Below are positions 9,578 to 20,930 of a stretch of DNA of 64,000 nt, piece by piece. Each line of letters begins with the position of its first letter. The stretch's first letter is position 1. The position numbers and the translations under genes were made by a program. Below the pieces are notes generated by a model that searched no databases, was not told the origin of the DNA, and was given only the letters and a program-made list of their open reading frames with translations. The stretch spans positions 1,984,001-2,048,000 of the forward strand of contig JACCLO010000002.1 in the NCBI GenBank assembly GCA_029448655.1. Reading direction: 5' to 3'. This stretch comes from Wolfiporia cocos (Eukaryota > Basidiomycota > Agaricomycetes > Polyporales > Phaeolaceae).

Positions 9578-11625
9578 CTAGTGCGCATCAGCATCCTTGA
9601 ACCCCCACTTAGCGATCCTCGTCGCGCCGTCGTGCCAGCTCTCGACGCGTCGTCGCGAAAGCGTCGAGTATGTCGAGCGGTCCGTCCCGACGAAGCCAAT
9701 CGCAGTGGACTGGATGGCAGCATCCAGAATGACGGGATACCTGATGGACATAGTGGCAGAGGTCAATACGAGTTCCAACCGGGCGCACGGAGAGCACGGG
9801 CATGACGCACCACCGCCCGTATGTCTGTGCAGTCTGCCACGCGTCGTGGTCGATCTTAACCCAGCCATGCGCGGCGATCTCGTCCCACCACGAGGGATCC
9901 GCCTCGTCGCTTGTGACTACCACGCGCGCGTCCGGGATGCTGATGCCCTTACGCTCAAGGAGCTCTTCCTGCACCTCACTGCGGTTGGTATTCGTCAATA
10001 CAGGTGAGAGGAGGTAGAAGAGATTACGCACCGGACGCGCCGCGCAATAGCGGAAATGGGCGCGAAGCAATCGTTCATGACATCCTCAATGCCCCAGCAC
10101 CACGCGCCAAAGTCTCCGTGGCGGACATGCACGGCGATGTACTACATTATGTATAAGTATAGCATAGCACGACGCAAGTGCGATGGACAAACTGGAGGAA
10201 CATCGTCCTCTGGCTCGAGCGAGAAGGCGCGGCGGATATAGAGAGCAGTGAGATCCTGGATGTCCTGAGTCCATCGCAGGTGCTGCCCGACGAATCTCCA
10301 CGCAGGAGAATAATCGAACTCGAACTCGAACGGCTAATGATGAGTCCGTGAGCGGTGGATAGTAACATTCAGAGACCCAGAATGCGCACCTGCTGGGCGC
10401 ATACATAGTACAGATAGTCGTAACACAGCACATGCTCATCGGGAGGGAGGACTGCTTGATGCTGAGGTGACGGAAGCGGATCAACGAGGTTCTTTGCGCG
10501 CTCCTCCGGGAAGCCCAGCCGCGCGAGCGTCCAGAACGTGCTATGCCTATCATGTTCGTAGTTGGGCACCAGCTTCACCCATTCCGGCGCGCGTGTGTAA
10601 GATATGTCTATGATAGCAAACATCATGCATATGCAGCATTAGTGTCAATTAGCGCTAGAAGTCAATCTGACGTCTGTCTGCGCACGTACCGAGTTTGAGC
10701 CAGTCGAGCACGGTGCTCCGTCGCGGGAAGTGCTCATCGTATTGGACGCTCTCCCAGATGTTCCAGCAGCCGATGTCGTCGACGTCGGTGCTCGCGGGAT
10801 CCTTCACCTCGCGCCATTCGACGATGTCGATACCTGAGTCCCGGATGAAGCGCGGGACGTCGAACACATCGCCGAACGCGATCGTCGCGGCGTCGCCCCC
10901 AATGTGCGATGGCGTGAACATCGCGACGATGGGTACGCGCGAGGTGATCACACCGAGGTAGATGAGGTTTGCATAGGTCATGACGTCGTTCGCTATGTTA
11001 AGGTGGGAAATGATGATCTTAAAAAGCTGTATGGATGCAGTGAGGGCGACGTACTCCAGCCTGCTGAGATCCAGGACGTGATGTACTGCGTGTCATTGCG
11101 CAGGTTGTCGCGGAATCGCTGGGTAGGCGGGCCTAGTACATAGGGCGAGTACTTGTGGCTTGTATCGTCCGCAACATTATCGTGGACTTCGTGATCGGGC
11201 GCAGGAGTGTCTAGCCAAGTACCAACATCCGCAGCTGGCACGCCGTGCTCAGTCACAGACTGCGCAGCGTGCGGAGACGCAGTCAACAGCGAGATAGACG
11301 CGAATATGATGAGCGTGGCAGCAGAAAGCGAAGCAAATGCGACGACTAGGACACGCTTGAGTCGGGCGTTGAGCAACAGCGACCGCGGTCTCGACGCCAG
11401 CAGCGGTGGTGACTGCGGGGACATGGGGTAGTCTTTGAGGAGAGGCTCAGCGAGCGAGATCGAGCGCAGATGGCCATAGCCATCGCGAAACCCCTCTTCG
11501 TCCAGCTGCGGCCTCGTCATCGGTTGCGATGGTCGCGAGGGGGAGATGAGGAAAGAACAGCCGTCGAGCGGCTCGAAGAAAGGGCGTTCACATGTTTGGA
11601 GCGTATGAGGCCGTTCTGCAGCCAT
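9578..11625 (-). CDS. Type II membrane O-fucosyltransferase-like glycosyltransferase
   Basis: A multi-exon gene with in-frame GT-AG introns near 10989-11052, 10622-10690, 10336-10391, 10141-10191, 9980-10031 and 9761-9829. The protein has a short cytosolic N-terminus, one membrane span at about residues 65-90 (VLVVAFASLSAATLIIFASI), a stem, then a luminal catalytic region. YIAVHVRHGDF, read across a spliced junction near 10141, matches the GDP-fucose-binding HxRxGD motif of the fucosyltransferase superfamily. DARVVVTSDE, WWDEIAAHGW and AIGFVGTDRSTYS fit its C-terminal half. It likely modifies secreted proteins or glycans in the Golgi/ER; the acceptor is unknown. The ATG at 11625 is preferred; another in-frame ATG lies at 11694. 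No breaks were seen. A functional link to the lectin-like paralogues on either side is only suggestive. Confidence 0.7.
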
Positions 11626-12342
11626 CGCCCGACGCCTCTTCCCCACTAGCCCCGATCCGATCTGCCGCTCGCTTTCTCGCCGCTTCAGCCACATCGCTGC
11701 CTACGACGACCTTGGACTCCTTCCACGCTCCCCGCAGGCTACACCACCCGTTTCTTGTGGGCGAAGATAACCTGCGCTTCTGCTGAGCACGCTCGTTTGA
11801 ATATCATTTTGAAGGCGTGACGCTCATAGCAGCCGATATCTGACGGCTGCCGTCTGTCAAACAAAACACGAGAGCAGCCAAAATCCTACCAAAACCCCCT
11901 ATCCGATATCAGGCGGTCGTAGGGCGCAACGGTCCATACGTTGTCTCTTGGCTAAGCCCCGAGACGGCACTGCGCAGCCAAGATTCTCTTGAGTTTGCCC
12001 TATTGTATTCTAGACCCATCTCGTTCTAACTTGTCTAGAATGACCATCAATTTTGGCAGAGAATTTATAGCAGCGTCAGCTACGAGATCCAGCCTAGGGA
12101 TAGGCTGTTTGGTGAGCGCTGATTCTTGTCTTGTAGCACCACTTATGAGGCGCAAGCGATTGACGTCGGGGAGTATCGCGAGCTTATCTGACCAATGAAG
12201 CGAAATAGCGTATATGAAAAGCTGCTCTTGTTACAATGATATGATGAGGGGTGGAATGGTAAGCCTGAAAGACTAACATGTGCAGAACAGACAGCAGTGA
12301 AGAAGGATCGAAGAAAGAGGAAAGGGCCAAAACTAGAGACTC
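11626..12342. other. Intergenic between two minus-strand genes
   Basis: No further coding signal was recognised. It should contain the promoter of the gene ending at 9578 and the 3' region of the gene ending at 12343. Confidence 0.5.
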
Positions 12343-13880
12343 TCAATACTCCACTCCTTCCATGATCGGCATCGTTAGCGTCTTCAGCAGCCATTCCTCC
12401 AGCCTACTTTCATTTCCTCTCATCTCCTGGAACTTGCTGTCGAGCCTATCTGTAGTGACATACAGCGCATCCCTGATATCTGGGTCCCTGGCCAGCATAT
12501 CGAGGAACTCGGCCGCTGTCTTGTCGTTGCCAATCTGGCTGATACAGAACGTTACTGCGTTCGGCTCGTAGCCATGGTCCACGAGGCGCCTCCTGCAGTC
12601 GATGATCACGCGCTTGAACGCGTCTGTGGGCTCGCCCATCGGACACCCGTCCGTAATCGCGCACACGAGCAGCGGGCGCTGCAGCTTCTGCCCCCGCTCG
12701 ATTACGTCGTACACGAGCGGCTGCAGGATTTTTTGGCGCAGTGTCATCCCGATGCGCGTGCCCCCGCCCGGGCTCACCGCTGCGACGGCGGCGTCCACCT
12801 CTTCGGCGGTCAAGTTCGAAGATGACGCAGAATTGATGAAGCGCAGCTCGATGCCTGTCCCATCCGGTACGATCTTCGTTGCGATGCGTGCAATGCGTGT
12901 CACGAGCTCGCGCTGGCTGTCGTAACGACTGTCGAACGACATTGAGCCGCTGTCGTCGCAGTATACAACTGACTGGTAGAGCGAAAGTCGGGTAAGGCGC
13001 TCTATGTTGCCCGGCTGGCCGAGCGTCGTGGTGCGGTCGTTGCGTAGAATAGTGGCCCTCTCCGCCAGTGTTTGGAGAAAGGTATCGCCCGGAGCGAAGA
13101 ATTTTTCCAGGCCAGATATTTTTACATAGTTGTCGAGTTCGGTTGTTAGCTGTTGATCGGTTTGTGGATGGTGCAGATCCTGCAAGCCAGTTCCGTCAGA
13201 AAGTCTTCGACTCAAGCAAAGATGGACCGTACCTCATCGAGGTCGGTATCTATCTTTCCGCTAATGCCGTAACGTTTCTCCAGTACCTTGTCCAGCACTT
13301 CATTTATGACGGGGTTGTTAACATATGCGATGATGGCAAGCACCACCGTCACAATGAGATCAATGATCTGTGCAAGATTCAATGTCGTCGCATCTTTCCC
13401 GCGCAGGACATGCTCCATGTCCATATCCTTCGCCAGCGACTTTGCAGTCTCGCCCCTCACGTTCGCCTTCGTCTGCGAGGCACCGCGGTTCACGAGCTCG
13501 CGAATGACATCCCTGTCGCGCGTCTCCACAATCGCGTTCATGAGCGGCGTGCTCCGATCGTCCTCGTCGCACTCGCCGTCAATGTCCGCACCCTCATTGA
13601 GCAGCTCGCGCACAATCGCGGCGCGGTCAGCTGTCGGTGCGCGCACCGTCGCGAAGTAAAGCGGAGTGCGCCCATGCGATGAAAGCGCGTTGGGATCTGC
13701 ATTCGCATTGAGCAGGAGCCGGACGGTCTCGAGCTTCCCACGAGAGACCGCAGCTGCGAGCGGCGTGACGGATTTGGGTCCGCCGATAGCGTCGATCGCG
13801 GAGGGGTCCTGCGCAAGGTACTGCTTGAGACTCGCGGCTGTCAGCGTGCCTTGCAATGCCTCTTCGTGCAGGCCTGCCAT
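12343..13880 (-). CDS. Ankyrin-repeat protein with C-terminal VWA domain
   Basis: Two exons (13880-13233 and 13179-12343) flank a 53-nt GT-AG intron, giving about 494 residues. Residues ~1-165 hold four ankyrin-like repeats (VTPLAAAVSRGKLETVRLLL, RTPLYFATV, STPLMNAIV, GETAKSLAKDM). Residues ~180-200 form a hydrophobic stretch (IIDLIVTVVLAIIAYV) that could be a membrane span or a buried helix. Residues ~290-470 are a von Willebrand factor A domain with a full metal-ion-dependent adhesion site: DDSGS (DxSxS), a threonine in GGGTRIGMTL, and an aspartate in AITDG. The pairing suggests a protein-interaction scaffold; the partner is unknown. The ATG at 13880 precedes the first repeat directly. Confidence 0.85.
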
Positions 13881-15905
13881 CTTGTCAATATGAGTTATGG
13901 GAGGGCGTGGTGCGTGGAGTGTGAGCCTGCCAGGGCGAAGAGACCTTGCGCGACGTCGATCGTATAAAGGGGACGATGGGGCGTAGTGATCCCGCTCGGT
14001 GTCCGCCGTTCGCTCACCAATGTCCGATGCGGACCCGCGAGCATGCTGGTGGCCTATCGTGGCTGTAAAACAGCGCTGCTGGGTGCAAGCGCGGCGGTCG
14101 TTGTGGAAGAGCGCAGATTAACTCGTCGAGCCACTGTACGGCATCGTTCGTATGACGCTCATTTCCATCCGGCGTCCTAAAATCAAGCTAATACATTCTA
14201 GTGCGAGCCGTTTCGCGAGTGCAGTGGCAAGAAGGGTGTCCAGGATGGGCGGAATTACTTCACTGTATCGCCACAGGCCGTGGCTCAAGCTGACCGCACA
14301 GGCCTTAGTGTCCTGCTGATGGCGTGGCTGATGCATTGCATGCATTTTCTATACCGCTGACATCAGATAGCGCTATCACTTCGGGCCCTTGCCATACTCT
14401 GAGTGCTACTGAATACGATATCAGGCAAACGCCATGCATTCAGCGGCATTAATCGCCACAGTGCCGGGGGCAGTATGAGTCCGACAAGGGCTGACCCTGC
14501 TCCAATGCATCTAACGCGGCGCAGATGGTCCAACATCAGTCGCATGCAGGCAGGTGCAGTCGTGTTTTGCCTGCCGTTGCAGGCGCTGTGGACTAGGTGC
14601 CGATGGTGATCGGAGACTCTCGCCCGATTGATCTTGATCATGCTTCATCTCGCAGCCGGTACCATACTACCAACTACCAACCATCACGAACCACGAACCT
14701 CGCGGCCCTCGGGCTGGGACCTCATGCTCTTGGCCACCTTCTGCAACTTCGGACCCTATCATTGATGTAAACGCGGAACAATGAGAAGGGGGCTCTCTCG
14801 CTCAACGCCTGCCCGGCAAGCTGCAAACTCTAATGCCTTTCGTTACGCCGTGACCGAGAGTAGCGATGCCATAGCCATCGTGAATAGCGGTAGCTGAGTA
14901 GCTCAGTTAGTAATGGCTCATAGAACATGAAGAGAAAGCTCACTTCACACCATTGATGAGCATAATGAACGGCCCGCCTCGCTTCCTTCCGCCAAGACCT
15001 CACATTTTCTGCATGCCCACAAACACTGTAAGGACGGTTCTGAACCTCCTCCGTGCTACGACCATAGTATGTCAAGCAACAATGAAATTCTTTCCAGGAG
15101 ATTGCACGAGCTCCGATAACAGAACATAGACGGGGGCACTAGAGTCACGTACGTGGTGAGGACGATAGCTGAGACTGCAAGCCTGTCGGTCACGCGAAGC
15201 TGGCTAGAAGTCGGATGGTCGGATGGTAAAGTAGATGTCAGGTATCTGATAAATTCTTCGCGTTATACTTGCTTACGGTAATTCCGTACGCTGATTGATG
15301 AAACCATGTGCTTTTTGCGGCCCTGCAGTATCTCAACGCAGACAAGGTACGCAACCTTTCTTGTATCTCTACAAACCAGACTCACCACTGACGAAGTAGT
15401 CACGGTGGAAGCCGTCTATCATGAACGTGCGTCGTACTTTGCATCTCTCCGTGCTGCTACCACAACACTCTCATCACGACACTTTAAGTTTCATTTCTCT
15501 GACTTCGTACAATAGGTCGTCTAGGACAACACCAGCAGCGAGAGTGCTGCGCCTCACTGGTTATGTCTCGGGAGGTTCTTGACCACAGATACTGTTCCGG
15601 CCGCAGAGCGTGCCACTGGCATTGCTGCGGTGCGTGCAATTCAGGCAGCACACTCCATGCAAAGCCAATGTATACCGAATATGATAGCGAAAGCCAAGGT
15701 ATAACTGTAGGACGTCAGCCAATTTGGCAAGTTTCGTGACACTTCTTGATTAAGACTCGCCGATGTGGATGTGCTGCATGCACTATCAATACGATATCGA
15801 CCGCTCAGTCTTGTCTGCTCCCGTTGAATGGAAGATCTGCTTTGTCCAAGAGTATCCCCGCTTGTTCCAGTGTTGCATACTAAACCCCGTTGTCCCTGAA
15901 GCAGA
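13881..15905. other. 2-kb intergenic, no gene recognised
   Basis: No coding signal was recognised on either strand. A segment at about 14681-14755 resembles 17720-17795 by eye, which suggests that a diverged duplicated block accompanies the lectin-like paralogues. Confidence 0.4.
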
Positions 15906-15912
15906 TATAAAA
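15906..15912 (+). promoter_or_regulatory. TATA box for lectin-like copy B
   Basis: TATAAAA, 62 bp upstream of the ATG at 15968. Confidence 0.65.
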
Positions 15913-15967
15913 GAGCAGGCTCAGAATCTGGGAAGGCAGTATTCGTTGTGCATCCCACGAGCTCGCA

Positions 15968-16843
15968 ATGTCTCAGCTGCAAGATCTCACCCGCTCCCTA
16001 CTCGCCGCAGGGGGTGCTGCCCATCCTGAGGGCAAAGGAGCATACTTCCTCTATTCTGAACGCGCATCCCTCGTCTCCAAGCACTGGACCGGTAGTGCAT
16101 TCGGAGACGGCGAGCTCATCACGGATAACGTCCGATCGGACTCCACCGCGGCATACCTCATCTCCCCTTCTTCCCGACTTGTCGTCTGCATCTCTTCCTC
16201 CTCGACTCTGCGCCTATTGCGCTACGATGAAGACGACGAGGAGTGGGTCGACGACGACAAATTTCCACAGCTCTCCGTGCATCGCGATGGAAATCTCTCA
16301 GCCGATATCGATGAGGACGGGCAGATCTCTGTGTTCTTCCAGGATGCCTCGGGGCACCTCGTGTATGTGGACACGGCGGGAGCTCCTACTATTCTTCCTG
16401 CGGACCCTATTGCAGGCAGTCCCATCTCGGCTCTCCGAGCTGACGGACAGCCTATCGTTTTCTATGTCAGTGCAGGGGACAGTCGCCTCCATTGTGTCAT
16501 GCAGGCTGCCAATGGAGAGTGGTCGGACCAGTCCTTCATGAACTTGACGATCGAGGACAAGCTGAAACAAATCGCAGTCGGGGGCAGTGAGAAGAGCGGA
16601 CCAGAAATCTTCGCGCTCACGGAGGATCGCAAGCTGTTGCAATATGTAGTGGGCGGTGAAGGACAAAGGCGGGAGTTGGGAAAGGTCGATCAAGCGGGCA
16701 AATATGTTCCGGGAACCACCGCAGAGTGCTGCGTTGGTCTCAATGTCACAATCTTCCGCCACACTTTCAAGTTGCGCATTTGCAACGAACACGGTCATAA
16801 CGGTCATTACCCTTGCTGTGTCCGTTGTACGAAGGGACCGTGA
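15968..16843 (+). CDS. Fucose-lectin-like beta-propeller protein, copy B
   Basis: A single exon of 291 codons from ATG 15968. The first ~235 residues are nearly identical to copy C (18577) and clearly homologous to copy A. Blade-like repeats include YFLYSERASLVSKHWTGSAF, ISVFFQDASGHLVYVD, IVFYVSAGDSRLHCV and GEWSDQ, followed by PEIFALTEDRKLLQYVV. The pattern matches the AAL/FleA fucose-lectin fold: small blades, each with an aromatic strand and a W/G turn. The binding role is inferred. After ...ELGKVDQAG the protein diverges from copy C and ends in a short Cys/His-containing tail (NEHGHNGHYPCCVRC). No signal peptide is seen. Confidence 0.65.
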   Translation: MSQLQDLTRSLLAAGGAAHPEGKGAYFLYSERASLVSKHWTGSAFGDGELITDNVRSDSTAAYLISPSSRLVVCISSSSTLRLLRYDEDDEEWVDDDKFPQLSVHRDGNLSADIDEDGQISVFFQDASGHLVYVDTAGAPTILPADPIAGSPISALRADGQPIVFYVSAGDSRLHCVMQAANGEWSDQSFMNLTIEDKLKQIAVGGSEKSGPEIFALTEDRKLLQYVVGGEGQRRELGKVDQAGKYVPGTTAECCVGLNVTIFRHTFKLRICNEHGHNGHYPCCVRCTKGP

Positions 16844-18522
16844 TATGAAATGGCGACCAGATCACAGTATATACTCAGATCACAGTATATAATGAGACGA
16901 AGATGCTAGGACAGGGCGATGGAGGGGCTCTGGGGCACAGACTATCTAACGCAGATACAGGGCGCATCTCATTACTGATTTCTACTGACGGTTGATTACA
17001 AATGGGCAATCATACCTGTTCGTTCATGATTTCGAGTCCTCGACTTACATAATGCATACGGTAACTGTTGCGTTCAGATAGAAGATCTAGTCAGTCCCAC
17101 ATAACATAAGCCGTAACCTACACTGTTCGCCATGCGGATGCCGATTCAATCGCAAGACGCATCGCGGCATCGCCATGCTGGATAGATTTCAGGCCTTAGG
17201 GTTGATTCGCAATCGTTCATGCACACAGGACTCAGCGAGCAAAAGCAAAACCGCTTGCAGTATCAGCAAAATAGGTTCAAACCTTAGACTCCAGTGAGTG
17301 TACTCGCTCTAGCTTCAACACTCGCCGGAAGTAGCGAATATCAGCGTTCGATTCGTCGCTGAATTACTTACGACACATAGTCATAGTTGCAATGATCTCG
17401 ATCGCTACGTCTGGTTACTGTACATTTGACTCTCTCTAAAGTTCGAGTTCTCTTGCCGTCACGCTACAGGCTTGGGCCAGCGCTGGCTATGGGACGGCAC
17501 CATACGTGTTCTCAGGTGCACTCTTTGATGATAACTGATCTTGATCCTGACATTTGTGAAGACCTCGAGATTACTGCTGTGTCATGCTGCGATCTAATCA
17601 TAATCATTCGACTGATACAACTCGTGGTCCACCCTCTGTGTTAACACTGATGGTATCGAGGGTGTCCGATCGAGGGTGTCCGATCAGATCTTGATCGCGC
17701 GTCTTCGCGGTATCGTCACTCGTCACAAACCACAAACCTCGAGGGTTACTTGAGGCTCGAAGCTTCAGGCACCATGCAGCAGCTGGCAGCCACCTTCGGT
17801 CCTTTTTTGTTGACGCATAAACAAATGACCCGCTGGAGCCACTTCCAACTCGATATGGTATTTGAATGACCCCACATTGCTTTAATTTGCAACTTGGAAT
17901 AATCATGAATACACAGCTGGATGGTCTTGCGGTGGGTCAACTACTTGTTTAAGCGTCTATTCGATGAAAGTATCCGAGGCGTGCTTCATTTCTAGTTGTC
18001 AAACCTCACGGACTCCGCATGTCAGGATAGAAGGAATGGCCTGTCAGTTGGAACGCTTCGGCGCTCCGGGACTATGCATCAGCATGTTGCCGCTTCCGCT
18101 TTCCAGAATCCGTTCTCAGAAATACTGTACAAAGAAGCCAGCTTCTACGAATGAGAACTTGTCGCTTCGACGACCATGTCCAGGGCGGTTTCTCGCCAGA
18201 ATACGTACTTCAGAGCTAGCCATGGACGAAGGTCGTACGCAAATAGATAGTATAATATATTTCGACATAGCAATGTGCCTCGATGTCAAAGGGCATAGTA
18301 TTGAAGGTCGAGACACAAGCAAAGAACCGCTGGCTGACGTAGTTCCTCTCACAGGCCTTTTTGATAGAAGCTCGGACACAAGGATGCAATGCACACGCTG
18401 GTTGTGCAACTCTGATCCGTGTGTTTTGGCGCGCCCCAAATTCAAGTTCAGCATCCTCCAAGAATATGCCCATCCCTTGCTACTCCCATGTGGTGTCCCT
18501 TCGTCGACCAAAATCTTGTCAG
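16844..18522. other. Intergenic between lectin-like copies B and C
   Basis: No gene was recognised. It contains an 18-bp near-tandem duplication at about 16858-16891 and blocks similar to other flanks: 17112-17155 resembles 20263-20308, and 17720-17795 resembles 14681-14755. Confidence 0.4.
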
Positions 18523-18529
18523 TATATAA
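18523..18529 (+). promoter_or_regulatory. TATA box for lectin-like copy C
   Basis: TATATAA, 54 bp upstream of the ATG at 18577. Confidence 0.65.
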
Positions 18530-18576
18530 GTCAATCAAGCCAAAAGCAGCATCCGTTACAACTCCCAATCTTCACA

Positions 18577-19692
18577 ATGTCTCAGATCCAAGACCTCACT
18601 CGCTCCCTACTCGCCGCAGGGGGTGCTGCCCATCCTGAGGGCAAAGGAGCATACTTCCTCTATTCTGAACGCGCATCCCTCGTCTCCAAGCACTGGACCG
18701 GTAGTGCATTCGGAGACGGCGAGCTCATCACGGATAACGTCCGATCGGACTCCACTGCAGCATACCTCATCTCCCCTTCTTCCCGACTCGTTGTCTGCAT
18801 CTCTTCCTCCTCGACTCTGCGCCTCCTGCGCTACGATGAAGACGACGAGGAGTGGGTCGATGACGACAAGTTTCCTCGGCTTTCCGTGCATCGCGATGGA
18901 AATCTGTCAGCCGATATCGATGAGGACGGGCAGATCTCTGTGTTCTTCCAGGATGCCTCGGGGCACCTCGTGTATATGGACACGGCGGGAGCTCCCATTG
19001 TTCTTCCTGCGAATCCTGTCGCAGGCAGTCCCATCTCGGCTCTCCGAGCTGACGGACAGCCTGTCGTTTTCTATGTCAGTGCAGGGGACAGTCGCCTCCA
19101 TTGTGTCACGCAGGCTGCCAATGGAGAGTGGTCGGACCAGTCCTTCATGAACTTGACGATCGAGGACAAGCTGAAACGAATCGCAGTTGGGGGCAGTGAG
19201 AAGAGCGGACCAGAGATTTTCGCACTCACGGGAGACCGCAGACTATTACAGTATGTGGTTGGAGGCGAGGGCCAAAGGCGGGAGTTGGGAAAGGTGAATG
19301 AGGCCGGAACCTATGTGCCGGGTACCACTGCAGAGTTCTGCATTGGTCTCGATATCAAGCTCTTCGGTCACAGGTTCTCCTGGCGCGTTTGCAACGAACA
19401 TGATCGATGTCGGTGCAAGGAACCGCAGGAGCGCAAACCCGAATGGGTTCCAAAACCACATCACGGTGTGTTTCCGGAGTCACAATACGGTATGACACCG
19501 GGACCATGGCCCATTCCGCCTTCGGCATTGCGACCCGACTGGTCTTATGGACCAGCACATGGGTGGGAGCCGCGATGCGAAGGGGCTCCAGGTGAAACAA
19601 TTCTGGGACAGAGTCTCCCGTTTGCGGACGAAGGGCAGTTCGCGCCGTACCGTAACTCCAGTATGTACCACAGTCCCCCGCCTTATAGGTGA
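18577..19692 (+). CDS. Fucose-lectin-like beta-propeller protein, copy C, with long tail
   Basis: A single exon of 371 codons. The ATG at 18577 (MSQIQDLTRSLLAAGG) matches copy B and lies behind a TATA box; the open frame runs further upstream, but that stretch has no paralogue support. The propeller part is nearly identical to copy B, with differences mainly synonymous or conservative by eye. From ~residue 250 it diverges and continues into an extra ~85-residue tail rich in Pro, Tyr, His and Trp (GPWPIPPSALRPDWSYGP ... YHSPPPYR). The tail looks disordered. Sharp loss of similarity after a near-identical core suggests recent duplication or gene conversion limited to the propeller. A role in glycan binding is inferred only. 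Confidence 0.65.
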   Translation: MSQIQDLTRSLLAAGGAAHPEGKGAYFLYSERASLVSKHWTGSAFGDGELITDNVRSDSTAAYLISPSSRLVVCISSSSTLRLLRYDEDDEEWVDDDKFPRLSVHRDGNLSADIDEDGQISVFFQDASGHLVYMDTAGAPIVLPANPVAGSPISALRADGQPVVFYVSAGDSRLHCVTQAANGEWSDQSFMNLTIEDKLKRIAVGGSEKSGPEIFALTGDRRLLQYVVGGEGQRRELGKVNEAGTYVPGTTAEFCIGLDIKLFGHRFSWRVCNEHDRCRCKEPQERKPEWVPKPHHGVFPESQYGMTPGPWPIPPSALRPDWSYGPAHGWEPRCEGAPGETILGQSLPFADEGQFAPYRNSSMYHSPPPYR

Positions 19693-20930
19693 TTCCATAC
19701 AAGAACGGTTATGGCTATTCTTTGCGAAGGATTTCACTGTGGCGTCGTCCTTGAGAGTAGAATAGTTTGAGTTTTCCTTCACTCTTGTATAATATCCATC
19801 AGGGGTGAGCATTCACAGAGCGTGAAAGTTTAGTGTCTCCATGAACCGGCAAAGTAGGCTTCGCCGAGCAAGTTGTTGTGGAAATATCAATAGAATCGAA
19901 GTGGGTGCGCGACCATGCGGTACAGGCCCTGTCATTGCTGAGTCAGTATTTTTTCACATGCAAATCCATAGTCACCTAGTATTGATGAACTCTTCACGTT
20001 GCTGTCGACTTGCAGCAGCAATATGGCGTCATTCGAATCTGACTGAATATCTGAGAGTCTCGGAAGGAGTTTCAGAGGAAGGAGAAGAACCCGGAAAACG
20101 CAATCTGGCTAGAATTTTCAGGTGCGCAGCGACACCTGTTCTCGATGACTGCAGCGCCATGTTGCGATCGCATCGGAATGTCTCTGACGTTGTTTCCTTG
20201 GCCTCATTAGTAGAATTAATCAACGCAGTCCAACGAGGAAATTCACGTCTGTCTAATATCGGCTGTAACCTACACCATCCTCCATGCGGATACCAATTCA
20301 GTCGGCAAGGGTCGACAAGCCGGACGAGGTTCGCGACTCGCCACCCAAGTACCCAGAATTTATATTTGGCGGGTGACGATGCCTGTACAAAGTCCTTCAT
20401 TGTGGCGGCCGCGGATACGATATGTCCCGAACACCACCGTATGTCTTGGCGCTGAAGGAGCTGCCCCTGATCTGGACGGCCGGGCCGCGGCTGTCGCGGC
20501 TTGACCATCCCAATACAATATGTTTGAGTGTGCTTCTCTACACTTGTCGTGATTCACTGGGCTTGCCTCGATTGCTGTGTCTCTTAGGCTTTTGTTCTGC
20601 ATACCATTAATATCTGCGCCGATTAGGCGACGGAAAGGCGGCTTTGTTTGCTTGACCCACTAATCCGAATCGTTGGATACGAAACGCGAAACGGCGACTT
20701 TGTCAGTGAGGAATGGTGTAAGATGTCCCTCGCCGTTACGTCAAGAGGCAATGTACCCAAGACTCGACCTGTCGACCACCGAAGCGGACCCTTTGCTCTT
20801 TTCAGCATAAGCATACATGACCGAAGTCTCCGCTGTCTCTGAGCGCGTGGTGCGCATATCACCAGACCTTCTTCAACCCGGACCCCGTCGTCGCCCAAAT
20901 CTACGCTAATCCCCGAACCGCAACACCACG
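19693..20930. other. 1.2-kb intergenic, no gene recognised
   Basis: No convincing gene. Block 20263-20308 resembles 17112-17155. Confidence 0.4.
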
